In this document: piece after piece, positions 1 through 12,366 of the stretch
Layout: every line of letters starts with the position of its first letter
Numbering within the stretch: position 1 is the stretch's first letter
DNA from: Agarophyton chilense
Lineage: Eukaryota; Rhodophyta; Florideophyceae; Gracilariales; Gracilariaceae
Reading direction: 5' to 3'
NCBI GenBank assembly: GCA_030374765.1
Contig: JARGXX010000004.1
Coordinates: 992,001 to 1,056,000 of the forward strand
DNA length: 64,000 nucleotides
The notes under the pieces: generated by a model
The model's input: the letters and a program-made list of their open reading frames with translations, nothing else
Databases searched by the model: none
Told to the model about the DNA's origin: nothing
Made by a program: the position numbers and the translations under genes

Positions 1-165
1 TCCAGGTTCGTCATTTAAGAAACACCCTAAGGGTTCAAAACTTTCTCTCAGAGCGTCAGCCTCAAATCTAGGCACTTCAATCCCAGCAAATGAGCCAGCG
101 GAGTGTGAAAATATCGTGGACCGTGATGAGAGCTTGAAAAAGGAGCTCTGCGGTGTGTGTTAAGC

Positions 166-603
166 CTAAAATGCCCTCTTGTAGGAGTTCAAAAGCCTAT
201 TTGGCGGGTCGAGGAGGTTGATCTCATACATAAATAAAAAGTAAGCTACAACTATGGACGGCACCGGCAGTGTCGTCTTCGTCAAAGACGTTGAGCTGGT
301 CCAAAGTTTTAAAGTGGCAAACTCATATACAAAAAGACCAGAATGTTAATTCGCACTTTGTATTCGCAGAGCAGGAGTGTCTGCCTGGTATTTGGTGTAG
401 AGCGACACAAGGCAAAGATCCTTGAACATGATAAATCCTGTTCTCTCCGCAACTCTTGGTGGGAGTGCCTCTTGCTCATAATTGTAATATACTTGCACGG
501 ATTTACACTTTCTTCTTTTAGAATAATTCAATCTTTCCACGGTTCTCTTTAGTGTTGATCGATTGATTCCATCAACATTCGTGAAACGGACAGTCCACAA
601 CAT
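166..603 (-). pseudogene. piggyBac-like transposase fragment (relic 1)
   Basis: One minus-strand frame is open from 603 to 166 except for a TAA at 346-348. The peptide contains NRSTLK, then GFIMFKDLCLVSLYT, ADTPALRI and VPSIVVAYFLFMYEINLLD. The same blocks occur in the same order in the relic at 12367-12963 (NRSALK, GFVVLKDFSVMAFYT, ADTPTSRI, VPSIILA-NLFMNAVVRFDKF). The order resembles the end of the DDE domain of piggyBac transposases (an NR-containing strand, a [W/L]KD strand, then Y-N-x-x-M-x-x-V-D/F-x-F-D). Only about 140 codons, the C-terminal half of the catalytic domain, are visible, and the N-terminal part is not recognisable. A dead DNA transposon is likely. The family name rests on motif order and could be another DDE family. 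Confidence 0.45.
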
Positions 604-3337
604 GGTTCACTCCCCAACACAAATCGCCCTCAACTCCCGATCCATAACGTAGAGAATGTCGCCATCAACCTCCCTCAAGTTTGAGAAGGATGCAGCTGCG
701 TTTGATATGCCATCTGAGCACACCACAACACGCTCGGTGTAGATTTCGTGACTAATTTCTAATCAACATCTCTCTGCACAGCCCCTCGCACACTACGGAA
801 CAAGTTTGTGTATCTCTGAACAGAAGTTTAACCTGACTAATTTCCAGACCAATTATCCTGGAAACTATATAAGTAAGCGTTAGACCGTTCTACTGTAGTA
901 TAGTGGCAGGACAGTGCGGATGGGCGAGAATGGCATACTGGACGGAACATGGTATGGACAAGACTGTTGACGGCCACCCGCTCACGTGGCGCTGCCGCCA
1001 GCCCGAACAGAGATACCAAGGCTGGGCACGTAGACGATGGGATGGGGACGAACGCTCTACTGCCGAACAGATGTCGTAATAACGGCAGGGATACACGTGG
1101 GAGAACACTGTTGCAGCTTTAGTAGTTTTTTTATAGTTAGAGTAGGGTGTGCTTTACAGTAGGGCCAGAGCCTCGGGGCCCCTAAATACTCGATTTCGTC
1201 CACGGCCCCTGGAAGTAAACGGTAAGAACGTCTAGTCTTTGGCCTTTGTCGTCTGCGCAGATCAGCGGCTATTCCGAACGGTTCTACTACAGGTTTCGAA
1301 GCCATCCCTTACACCCGCACGTCCCTAGACGTGCCTGTTGGTAGCGACCGCCCATTCTATTTTCAATCGACCGGTGCTTCCGTGCGTAAGCGTGGTACAT
1401 TCACACAAGACGCTGAAGCGCTGGATAAAATCCTGCTTATAAGAAATATCTCACACCTACGACAGTATAGAACCTTGTTATGAGCTTCACAGGCTTACAT
1501 TCTATCTAGGAACGGGTAGCTGTCTTACCTTAAGATCTTTTCGTATTTTTATCCAGAGATTTCTCCTCAACTGGAAGAGAAAGCGTTGAAAACATCCTTG
1601 CAAAATGGTACCTAAATTGGAGACCATACCACAAGGGATCTTACAAAGCCAAGTCTAGGTTATTTCTTATATACAAGCAAAACGCTGATCCAGTACTCAA
1701 AAAGACGTTTCTGGCCATCATTTTTGTGATGAGTGGAATACGAGGCAGTTTCGGTGTGCACTCATTATTTTTCAGGTTATTCAGACGACGTCAAACATTG
1801 CGAGTTCAAGGCCAGGTACCATGATCGCATAAATCGAGACATAAGCCATTCAGAAATAAATTGGATTGATTCAACTCTTCTGGATGAGCATAAGCGCCTC
1901 TGATTAGCTGCTCCTCTGCAAGAAATTTTCTATTAGAATTCCTCCATGGTGCACAGTAAGGTACAGTTTTGTACGACGTTTTTTCTTAGCTTAAACCAAG
2001 TGCGTGCACAACAAATTCTTCGCTGTCTTTTCGAAACTATTACAGTCTCCAATGATATGGAAGTTGGGCTCAGCCGTATTGTATAAATTGGTATCACCGT
2101 TCTCAGCGCTGTAAAATCTCTGAGGCGTGTCAGATGCAGTTGAAATACGGATATGATCGCTGAGGCACACCGCATATCTCCTGGGATGAGACAAAATGGC
2201 CACAATATTTGGCGGGTATTCATTTGGTATGAAGAGATTCGTGTCAAAGAAACGTTTTGCATTTTTGACGCCGTATAGTGATGTCTGAAATGCACGCACG
2301 TTATAGGAAAGAATTAAATCTATGCTCGCTAGCCAACCACAGGTGGGAATATCATGGAAATAATTTCCATAGTAGTTGTGGTCATTGGTTGAAACAGTCT
2401 TTTTTGTCAATATCATCGAATAGCTGCCAAATTCTGTTATGACCACTATGGTATACTCAAGACGAACAGACGATTGGCAGGCTCATCCCCATACGTTTGA
2501 TATCGTCTGAGTTCTTTATCTCATGGTCCACGTGGACTATGGATACTATTGTAGCGATTATCAAGTGGGGTTAAAAGGATTAAGAATAAGGGTAAATTCA
2601 AGAACTTGTTTCTTAACCATTTTTAACAAGAAAAACTTTATCTCCATCAGAACAGAGAAGAATTAGAGCCATTTAGACCAGTACGCTTGTCTGTTTGTGT
2701 TTCAGTCAACATTTGCGAAATACACAATATAAAGCGGATGTGCAGCTTATCGCACGTGAAATTCAGTGTTTGAGTGGTACAATGCTAACCAATTACTGCT
2801 ATTTGATGGTTCAAGGTTTAAGTAGATGCTGCAGCCGGAGGTGTGATCGGTCTGACCAGCAAGAGTCAGCCCAAAACGCCCAATTGACACTAAACACTTC
2901 ACCGAATCTTTCTACTGCCCTCCGAAAACCTAAACGTTTAGAAAGACAACCACGCTCTCTTACCATACGTTTTGGAACACGGGAGTCCCATCCTTTCTAT
3001 CGAACTGACTGAGTGTTTTCTCGAGCTTGCAAAGGCTCGCACCGCATTATCTACTGTACTTATGGATCGCGCCATCCGAGGGCTCTTGCACTCTCGTTAT
3101 CCTTGGCGTCAAAGCGCTTGTCCAACGTAATGCTCACGCACCGAACCGCAAAACACCTAATTACTACAATAAAATCCCGCCCTTTTCAACCAGCCGCGCT
3201 CTTCTACAATCTGCTCCTTCGCTTCTTTCAGTCTTCGTCATCTAACGCCGCTGCATCTGAGTGCTCGTATGGACTATGGCACAATTCAAGCGTCTCATCT
3301 TGTCTATCCTACACTCAGCCCCACTCTTGTACCCTAA
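604..3337. other. No recognisable gene; decayed sequence
   Basis: No ORF here matches a family I know. The longest is a minus-strand frame at 1991-2446 (151 codons, GTG at its 5' end, first ATG at about 2416). It has no signal peptide or domain I recognise and could be an N-terminal relic of the piggyBac-like element downstream on the same strand. Short ORFs elsewhere look random. A small hairpin, CACGTC-CCTA-GACGTG, lies near 1317-1332. Confidence 0.4.
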
Positions 3338-3342
3338 TAAAC

Positions 3343-3555
3343 TGTCAGAGTCCGTCAAGGACACTCATAATGCATCACGGACGTTTACAACCGTTGTGCT
3401 ATGTTATTTTGTATGGTCATATTCTCGATAGTTTCACGACCGCTCTTATCCTACCGTTTACATTATGCTTGCTGTATATAAAGGTCTCGCAGTGAGAGCG
3501 TTTCTGCTCTCACTTACGAGACAACTCTTTGTTGTTCACTGTTTCTTCACTCATA
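3343..3555 (+). repeat. 5' LTR of the copia element
   Basis: Starts TGTCAGAG and contains the promoter-like TATATAAA at about 3475-3482. It matches 7729-7941 over its full length with about six substitutions. The following GGTTATTGGGCC is the likely primer-binding region. The right end is set by the TAAAC target duplication; a TG...CA reading would end it two bases earlier. Confidence 0.92.
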
Positions 3556-6500
3556 GGTTATTGGGCCTACACACTACACTGTGTATATCGATATATATAT
3601 ACTCTTTCAGATATCTTTACTGTCTTTCTGTCTAACAATGGAGACAGACAAGATTCGAATTAAGCCTTATGAAGAGAAGGACGACTACAAACTTTGGCGC
3701 ATCAGAATCGAAGCTGCTTGCGATGCCAAAGGCATTGGCACTGTCCTCCAGCATAGTCGAAATCCTTTCTCCAGCGACGGTGAAAAACGCAAAGAGTTCG
3801 AACACAACCAGAAGAAAGCTAGTGGAATGATCGTCGCAGCTCTGTCCAATGAAGCATTACGCGTAGTTCAATCCGAAATTGGTCATCCTCTTAAAATGCT
3901 AAAACGCCTTGACGACAGGTACGCTTCAAAATCGACAGCATCGCGCATTGCAAAAATGTGCGAACTGGTAACACTACGATACTCTTGTCTTGATCAGAAT
4001 ATGGGAATGCACATAGATAAAATGGCAGGTATTGTAGAACAACTGGCAAGTATGGACACAAAACTTCCTGAAGAACTCTCTGTAGCACTGCTTGTCTCAT
4101 CTATTTCTGCAGCTCAACTGAACCCAGTCTGTGCTGCTATCAAAACTCTTCCATCAGATAACGTAACATGGGATACTGTATCATCACGCTTGCTTGATGA
4201 ACCGCGTTCCCTTGCAAAAAACCGCTCTGAGCGATCAAATGCCGCAAGATCAAAATGTGAAATATGCGAACGTTCAGGGCACATTACCAAGAATTGCTTC
4301 CTCAATCCTCGTAACCCTAGAAACCGACTCAACCTTGGAGATAACAAAACATCCAGTTCATACATTTCAGACAAACAGGTATCAGAGAGCAGGGGCACGA
4401 AGAAAGATGACGACCAATCTAAGCCTCCAAGTACTGTAAACCGAAATCGAGCAGCAGTTGCCAAAACTAGAGCAATGATGACTCGCGCTCAATCGTCTGA
4501 CCTTCTTCTGCTTGATTCTGGCACTACTACTCATGTCTCTCCATACAGTTCTCGACTAATAGATCCTCAGACCTGTCATGTTCCGATTTCTCTTGGCGAT
4601 GATTCTACGATCTATGCTACGGAACAAGGAGTCCGCAACGTAGAATGGACCTTTGATGGAGCCACTGCATCTGTTCATTTAACCAACACTCTTGCCTCAA
4701 CGGATCTAGCAATGAGCTTACTATCCATTCCAGCCTTGACAGAAAAACGAATTGCTGTAGTATTCCTCCCGGATGAAGCACTTTTGATTGATATGGACAA
4801 TGATTCCGAAATCATTGGTTCAGCACCAAAGCATCCTGACGGGCTCTACTACATATCAGAAAACATTCAAAAGTGTACTTCGTCACCAACACTTTCTGAA
4901 AAGAACCGTGCGTTTATGGAGAAAGTGCGTTGTTTTTTTACACAAAACGACACAACCAAGCCGCACAGAAGCCAATGTTGACAGAGATGTAGACGCCGTT
5001 GATGACTTTGTAGACGCAACTGTGCCTACACAATCAGAAACCAACAGTGCAGACATCAACATCTGGCATTGGAGACTTGCGCACGCTGTAGATATGAAGG
5101 ATATCAAAACAATGATGAAAGAAAATCTTCTGCCCCTGTATAAGGAAACCAAACATAAATGCGACCCGTGTACCAAAGGGAAATTTAAGAAATCCTATCG
5201 TGGAAGTCTAACCTCAGTTTCTCAAGCAGGACACCTTCATACGGATATAGCAGATGCTGGAACATTGTCTGGAGACGGACACCGGTATTAACTCATCATC
5301 GTTGACGCATTCACTCGTTTTATTTATGGAAAACCTCTTCAGAACAAAGGAGAGGCTTCGGAACATATTATCAATTACCAGAAATGGTTTGAAAGGCAGT
5401 CCGGAAATCATGTACTTTCTTTGCATTCGGACGGAGGAAAAGAATTTTATCGGGCTCGAAAGAAATTTTAAAAGCTTGGCATCAACACCTCTGAGACAAG
5501 CACACACACACCAGCGTCCAACGGTCTCGCCGAACGGTACATTGGCGTTCCACAAGGCTCCATTAGAGCTGCTCTGAATCATGCGAATCTTCCAACGAAA
5601 TTTTGGCACTACGCTTTAAAGCAAGTAGTCAATGCCTGCAATATGTCTATCCAACGCACCACGCAAAAGATTCCATATGTAGAGCTGCTCAAGGAATATC
5701 CACCATATGCAAAACACCTAAAATCATTTGGTTGTCGTGCATTAGTTCTCCAAAACGAAAAACAGCTTCGAAAGATGCAGCCTAGGTTACGAGAAGGTGT
5801 TAATCTCGGTCACATCCAAGGCGGAATGCACTTTATCCTCACATCAGAAGGAATCATTCAAACGAAGCACGTTCGCTTCATTGAATCCGAATTTCCTGGA
5901 CTGTCCTTTCTTACCATAGAATCAAGCAGAGCTACATCTGAGGAAACTTCCAATGTAGACCACACGCTGTTTCACATCCCAGACTCAAACCCTGCACTGG
6001 ATAGTGAAGATGAGAATTCAGTACTCACTTCACTAACTCACTACCCCGAAAAGGAGTCCACTTATGATCCGGAAATCGGTGGATATCTCTCGGATTGTGA
6101 GGAAGATACGGTCGCGTCCTGCTCAGTTGCTCACGTACTGCCGTCAAAGATTAGTACAGGAGATGAACCAACGCTAAAACAGGCACTGAAATCGAACGAA
6201 GCCCCTTTCTGGCTGGAAAGCATTAAGAAAGAGTTTGAAACCATCATCAAACTTGGTACATACGTCAACGCCGACGCTAACCATGGAAAAGCGATTCCTT
6301 CTGGTATTATACTGCGTCTTAAACGTGACCATAATGGCGCTCCAGCCCGATTCAAGGCCCGTCTGGTGGCTAGAGGAAACTTTCAGGTTGACTGCAACAA
6401 GTCCGACCTGTACGCACCTGTTCTTAACTTTGAACTCTTTCGTTTCATTCTAGCAGTCTCAACAGCCCTTGGGTGGGATCGCCAACATGTGGACATTAAG

Positions 6501-7728
6501 GGAGCATTCCTACATGCTCCAATCCCTGAAGACGCACCTATATGGATTAGGCTACCAAAAATAGATCAAATTCCGGAAGCCGATGGTCGCATTGTTAAGT
6601 TAGTCAAATCATTGTACGGGACACGTCAAGCTCCAAAATTGTGGTTTGAGAACCTTAGGTTTTTTCTAATCTCGATGGGATTCAAACAGGCAGTATCCCA
6701 TCCATGCATGTTTATTTATTCCGATCACGAAATTGCCGTTATTGTTCTGGCATACGTTGACGACATTTGTATTTTTGGTCCATCGCGACGTACCAAATGG
6801 GTGAAGAACAAACTTTCCGGTCAATATGATGTCAGCGACCTGGGAAGAACAGACCTCTATCTGGGTGTTTCAATCAATGAAACCGAATCTACAGTACATC
6901 TTCATCAGAAACCATTGATTGACAACATCATCGATTTGTGTCATATGACCACAGCAAAACCAGTTTCTCATCCACTCTCTTGTGGTCATTGCTTGTATGA
7001 TGCGAGAACACCGAGAACCAAAGAGGAATCCCTTCAAATGGAAAACGTGCCGTATAGAGAAGCCCTTGGATCTCTTTTATTTCTAAGCACTCGCACACGT
7101 CCTGATCTGGCAACCGCAGTCTCGCTTCTAGGAAAATATGCTTCAGCGCCGAAACCAGAACACTGGAACTGCTTGAAAAACGTAGTACGCTATCTCAAAG
7201 GCACAAAAGAATTTACTCTGCAGCTTTCGAAAAGTATTGACCTCAAGATTGTAGCATGGTCTGATGCAGACTGGGCCAGAGACCTCGAAAAACGGAGATA
7301 TAGAGATGGTCACTACATCTCTATTGGGGGGTTTCCTATCATATGGAGCTCAAAACTTCAGAAATCTACAGCTCTCTCTACCTCTGAAGCGGAGTTTTAT
7401 GCCCTTTCAGAATGTATACGCCAGCTTCAATGGGTAAGGAATGTTATGAAAGAGATCAACATGCCAATGACAAAACCAATCCCAGTATTTCAGGACAATC
7501 TTGGAACAATCCAGTGGTCCAAAGAATATATAGGAATGCGACGAGTGAAGCATGTCGATATTCGCTTTAACCATGTACTAGATGCTGTGAAAGACGGAGC
7601 AGCTGATATTATCTACGTCCCTTCAAAGAAAAATCATACTGATATACTAACGAAGACATTAAGTGGATGCTTGTTTGCCGATCATCGTAATGCATTATGT
7701 GTTACTCCCGTTTAAGGTCGAGGGGGGG

Positions 7729-7941
7729 TGTCAGAGTCCGTCAAGGACACTCATAATGCATCACGGACGTTTACAACCGTTGTGCTATGTTATTTTGTAT
7801 GGTCATATTCTCAATAGTTTCACGACCGCTCATATCCTACCGTTTACATTATGCTTGCTGTATATAAAGGTCTCGCATTGAGAGCGTTTCTGCTCTCACT
7901 TCCAAGACAGCTCTTTGTTGTTCACTGTTTCTTCACTCATA
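7729..7941 (+). repeat. 3' LTR of the copia element
   Basis: Same length as, and about 97% identical by eye to, the copy at 3343-3555. It is preceded by a run of Gs (polypurine tract) and followed by the second TAAAC. Only about 45 bp separate it from the next LTR element. Confidence 0.92.
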
Positions 7942-7990
7942 TAAACTCTTTTGTATTTGTTTTGCCGTGCCCCCCCACTTCTTGGCCCAC

Positions 7991-8162
7991 TGTTGATACT
8001 ATGACCATTCTGGCGTCTAGTGAACCCATCGCACCTGCATCGGGAACCCAGGGTTGCCCAAAAAAGAACTAGCAATTCAGGGTAGAGGGACATTGCACTC
8101 GCAACCCACGCAGTCGTGGGTGGCCTACAAAAGAGCAATAGCGCAACCCAGAAACACAATAA
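7991..8162 (+). repeat. 5' LTR of the compact gypsy element
   Basis: Begins TGTTGATACTA and matches 11828-12000 nearly throughout. It contains a perfect hairpin, ACCCACG-CAGT-CGTGGGT, at about 8104-8121 that is also present in the 3' LTR, so the stem is kept in both copies. The exact right end (ACACA or ACACAATAA) is uncertain by a few bases. Confidence 0.85.
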
Positions 8163-8175
8163 AAAAGCCAACCTC

Positions 8176-8230
8176 CAGACAGAGCTGTCTGTAGGAAGGG
8201 GGCAATCTCAGAGTGAGAGACATCTCTGAG
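8176..8230 (+). other. Two consecutive hairpins in the element's 5' leader
   Basis: CAGACAG-AG-CTGTCTG (8176-8191) is a perfect 7-bp stem with a 2-nt loop. It is followed by CTCAGAG...CTCTGAG (8207-8230) with a 10-nt loop. They sit just inside the 5' LTR, where leader RNA structures for packaging or dimerisation are common in LTR elements. That role is inference; the stems are seen directly. Confidence 0.45.
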
Positions 8231-11200
8231 AACTTGGTGCCTGCTCTTTCCTTGCCTTTTGCGCAGAGCGCCGCCGGCCGGTTGTACAACCAGCTACGAA
8301 TCGTACTCGGGCAACAAAGCGCTTGGCGAGAAGGTAAATCTTACCGATTCGTTGCGAGGGCAATTATGTAGACGTACGGGCTGGTTAATATTATACAGGC
8401 TCCGACTCTGGCGAAAGCAACACAACCGGAACTAAAATTATTCGAGACAAAATTTTCAGCTTAAATTGAGCGTTTGAACTACATCAATACGGTCGAGCAA
8501 GACAATCAGAAGATCAAGGCTGCATTCGTTCTGCGGTGCATCAAGCCGAAACTCCTGCACAGCCTTTGCATCCTAGGGAGGATAGCAGGGCCTGCAAAGG
8601 TGGAAGAAGCAACAGAAGAAGCCGTCAAGGAATGGTTCGTCTCTCGTTTGGCTCATGCCTCCCTAGATCTGAACGATCGCGTCGAGGAAGCAGTCGCTGG
8701 AGACAAATACCAGATGCTCCCAAGGGATCCAGCAGGCACGGCCGAACATTTTGTGCTCGACGTCATAACTGCTCTCGACTAACACAATGCTTCAAAAGTT
8801 ATCACAAACAAAGACCGATGTAAGCAGTTTGTGATGAAATTGGTACACAAACTCGAACCCCTCGAACTTGAACAGCTCTTCAGAGACCAAATGGGCGTGT
8901 GGACCGCAGAACAGAAAGGAAATCTTACTTTCTTCGCGAACACCTTGGCATCACTTGCAGATCAAGTGCACACCGTCCAATCTGCTGCGCTGAAGCTCAA
9001 ACGCAAAAATGGTCACGGGCACACAAGGGATACGCAAAGTAGTCGTTCACAGGAACCACCAGGGATAATGCAAAAAACTGGCCGCTTTCTCCGCGACCGT
9101 CTTGGTAATAGAGAAGAATTGGACAACTCAAAGAATAAAGGCATTCGTGAAGAGTGGAACAAACCGTGTCTCAAGGACGATTGTGATGGCATCCACCCTA
9201 TCACAAAATACCCCATCACCCCAAACGAAAAGCAACACGAACTTTTGAACAAGCTTTTTTCCAACAAGAAGCAGCGAGACAAGAAGACGAAGCTTGCGTC
9301 CATCCGCTCAGTTTCTCACACTAGTCTGAACGAAGACGATGGACGGTACTCGATACTGCTCACCGATGTGGAAGAAGTGGCTCTCGAAGACTACGGAGCC
9401 GATTTTTCTACAATCTCGCAAACAGTATTCGTGAAGAGTAAGGAAACACGCCCCAGTACGCCGTTCGAACAGTTTGAGAAGCCAATGATTCTCGAGCTAG
9501 CACTCAACAGAGAAAACCCGGCAAATGGCTCAACGGCGTCGGGAAAAATTCAACTGTCGCTGACCATCGTGCTAGCAAGCACTGGCCTACCCGTAGGCAT
9601 CCGGGACGTGAGCTTCCTGGTCGCGGACGGGGCCATGGCAGAGGTACTGCTCGGAAGACTATTTCTCAAAGCCATTGGGTTCGATCTCGGAAAACACCTC
9701 CATGAGATAGAAACAGCTATTGTTGGGATGTCAGAGAAAGAATTGAGGGCAAAGACTGCCCGACTTACCTCGACAGTCTTCAAGGGGCTGAGCTACCAGG
9801 AGGCCGACGACGGTCCGATAGAGGCACCGGAGTGCCTGCAAACCGGATTTGGAGTCCATTTAGATGAATCTATCCACCAGGCGATGAGAAAGGCAGTCGA
9901 AAAGGCCAGAAGCAATTGAATCTCCTCAAAAGGAGCCGGAAGGCTTAAACTCTTTTGGAAAGCCATTGTAATTGTTTTCGGATCAAGCTTGGCCCGGATC
10001 AACCGGCGAAGGTACGCCCGCTTTCTGTGAAGCTAAGAATCGCACAACCTTTTCGATGTTCACAGCGTCGCTGTGGCCCAAAACATAGGGTCTTAACTGC
10101 ACACAGTACAGCAACTGGAAAAGATCGGAGCTGTTTACAAAAATCCCAATGCACTTTGGGCCAGTCCAGCGTTGGCGGTACCGAAGCCTGGAACAGACAA
10201 ACTACAGTTCATCGTAGATATGCGAGCAATGAATGCCAGAGGTTACCTCTACAGTCAGCGATGCCTCACCTGGAGTCCATGCTTCAAGACTGTAGCAAAA
10301 GCAAGTTCTTTGCGAACATTGATTTCACGCATAACTATTGGAAAATACCGCTCGATACTGCCTCTCAAGAAATTATGGCAATACTAACTCCAGACGGAGT
10401 TTATGCCCCGACTAGGACACTGCAAGGAGGAACAGACTCCGGGAACCATTTCCAGTCCATTACCAGTGATTACTTTGCTGAGAGGGTGAAGCGTTTGATA
10501 CAGTGGCTAGGTGATTTTCTGATGTACGCGAAATCCGAGGAGAACCTGCTCGAGGACATTGAATTTTTCCTAACTGTCTGTAGGTGGGTAGGATTCAAGT
10601 TCAACCCCGCTAAGTCTTAATTTTTTTGCAAGGAAGCGAATTTCTGCGGCAGGATCTTATCAGAAGAAAGGGTTCGTTTCGATCCACGAAATCTTGAACC
10701 CCTTCTCAATATGCGCAGGCCAGAGATGGCAAGCGACGTACAGCAATTTCTGTGTGCCGCTAACTGGATGCGGAACTATATCCCCAAATTTTCCCAGACA
10801 GTTCACTCTCTTCACGACTTACTGGAAAGCGCGTACAAAAAGTATGGCAAACGGACAAAGAAAGCAGTAGAAAAATTCGCATCAGTGAATCTTGGGAGAC
10901 CGAGCACACAGTTGCATTCGATACCGTGAAAGCTCGACTGGCAGCCGCTCCCAAACTGGCTCTCCTTAAAGAATGCTACAGGACATGTCTGCTCACGGAC
11001 GCTTCAGATTCGCACTGGGCGGCCATCCTCACGCAAACGGCTGAATCGGGTTCAAGCAAACCAATAGAAAATCAAAGGCACGCACCCATGGGTTTTCTCT
11101 CTGGAGCTTTCATGGGTTCCTCCCAGAGATGGAGCGTCCCATAGAAAGAAGGATACGCGATCGTCGAGGCCATGTGCCGAATGGACTACCTAACTCCCGG

Positions 11201-11827
11201 AAGGACTAATTCAATATGCACAGACCACGCTAACCTTGTGTACATCTACGACCCTTACGGACAGAACCCTGGCATCGCGCGACATACAAAGAACAAAATC
11301 ATGTGTTCGGCCCTGAATCTTATCACATTCAGGTACATGATTGAACATGTCTAGGGAGAAAAGAACGTATGGATCGACATGCTGACCCGATGAGCCGCCC
11401 GTCCAACAAGAAAAGTATCGCCGTTAAGAATAGGACGTATAAGCTGGGTAATGGTTGCTCCAATCAGTCCTAGTATCAAAGAGGACTCCGACTGGCCTAC
11501 GGAGAAACATATGATTTCGTCGTAGACAAACTATGCCTCTGAAGTCCCGAAAACGATTTCAAAGGAAAATCAACCATGCAGACTGGCGTCAGGGCGAATC
11601 TGGATACCGGAAACTGATCATGAAATTCGTCTACGAATTTTGATAGCTGCATACAGAGAAAGAGGAGGGCATAGGGCATTCGAGCCAACCATCGAATCCG
11701 CATCTGAGCATTTCTGGTGGAAGAAGCTCAGCGAAGACCTTCAATCGTCCGGAACCCAAAAGCAGCGCACAATGGCACGTAACATCGATCTGCAATAACC
11801 AAACAAAGCTATCTGATTATGGGGGAC

Positions 11828-12000
11828 TGTTGATACTACGACCATTCTGGCGTCTAGTGAACCCATCGCACCTGCATCGGGAACCCAGCGTTGCCCAAAA
11901 AAGGAACTAGCAATTCAGGGTAGAGGGAAATCGCGCTGGCAACCCACGCAGTCGTGGGTGGCCTACAAAAGAGCAATAGCGCAACCCAGAAACACAATAA
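11828..12000 (+). repeat. 3' LTR of the compact gypsy element
   Basis: Second copy of the LTR at 7991-8162, starting TGTTGATACTA after a purine-rich tract. It ends at the same ACACAATAA, after which the flanks differ. Confidence 0.85.
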
Positions 12001-12366
12001 ATAAGTAGGGAGGTTTGTTGTTGCTTTGTTGCGCCTATTCTGATGGTCTTTGGATGATATCAATGCCATCGCGGATAATACGACGTTGCATATGTCAGAA
12101 CGGGCGTAACGGAAGACGTCTTTGTGGTGATAGAATGCGAAACAGGTTACATAGAAGCCCCGTTCGCATAACGTGTAGGATTAAGTCGTGCACTTGCTAC
12201 TCCCAGGTGTTGAAAGAGCATTGCAGAGAATACAACGGACGCTCCTCTTGCCGTTGGTCTCAAATAAATTTCGAATTGCTTCAGCCGCAGTGATGGGTAC
12301 CTAAGTACACCTATCATCGCTGATCGTTGTAAAAACATTGCGAAGCGACGCTGGTTTCTCATAGTG

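Larger units (their letters stand above)
3343..7941 (+). mobile_element. Ty1/copia LTR retrotransposon, well bounded, broken
   Basis: A 4.6-kb element with two 213-bp LTRs (3343-3555 and 7729-7941), a G-rich polypurine tract just before the 3' LTR (about 7715-7728) and a 5-bp target duplication TAAAC on both sides (3338-3342 and 7942-7946). Parts in order: gag with a CCHC zinc knuckle (CEICERSGHITKNC, about 4255-4295), protease with DSGTT (about 4510), the pre-integrase HHCC region with WHWRLAH (about 5060-5180), integrase (about 5200-5700), reverse transcriptase with YVDDICIFG (about 6750) and RNase H (about 7230-7650). The protease-integrase-RT order defines copia. The polyprotein is broken, with a small number of breaks (roughly two or three). 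The LTRs differ at about 6 of 213 positions, so it is fairly young beside its neighbours. Confidence 0.93.
7991..12000 (+). mobile_element. Ty3/gypsy-like LTR retrotransposon, compact and decayed
   Basis: Bounded by two similar LTRs (7991-8162 and 11828-12000), with a purine-rich GGGGGAC just before the second. Between them lie a gag region (about 8470-9300), an aspartic-protease-like region ending VLLGRLFLKAIGFDLG (about 9480-9700), reverse transcriptase (IDFTHNYWKIPL, about 10310-10620) and RNase H (TDASDSHWA, about 11000, then YGQNPGIARHTKNK, about 11255). This resembles gypsy elements described from oomycetes and algae. Only about 450 bp lie between RNase H and the 3' LTR, and no integrase was recognised there. 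The element is broken with several breaks. The LTRs differ at about six sites plus one indel in 172 bp. No target duplication was found. Confidence 0.8.

Noticed and set aside
1280-1340. tRNA-like TTCGAAGCC word with nearby hairpin
   Set aside because: No cloverleaf could be drawn; no acceptor or anticodon stem.
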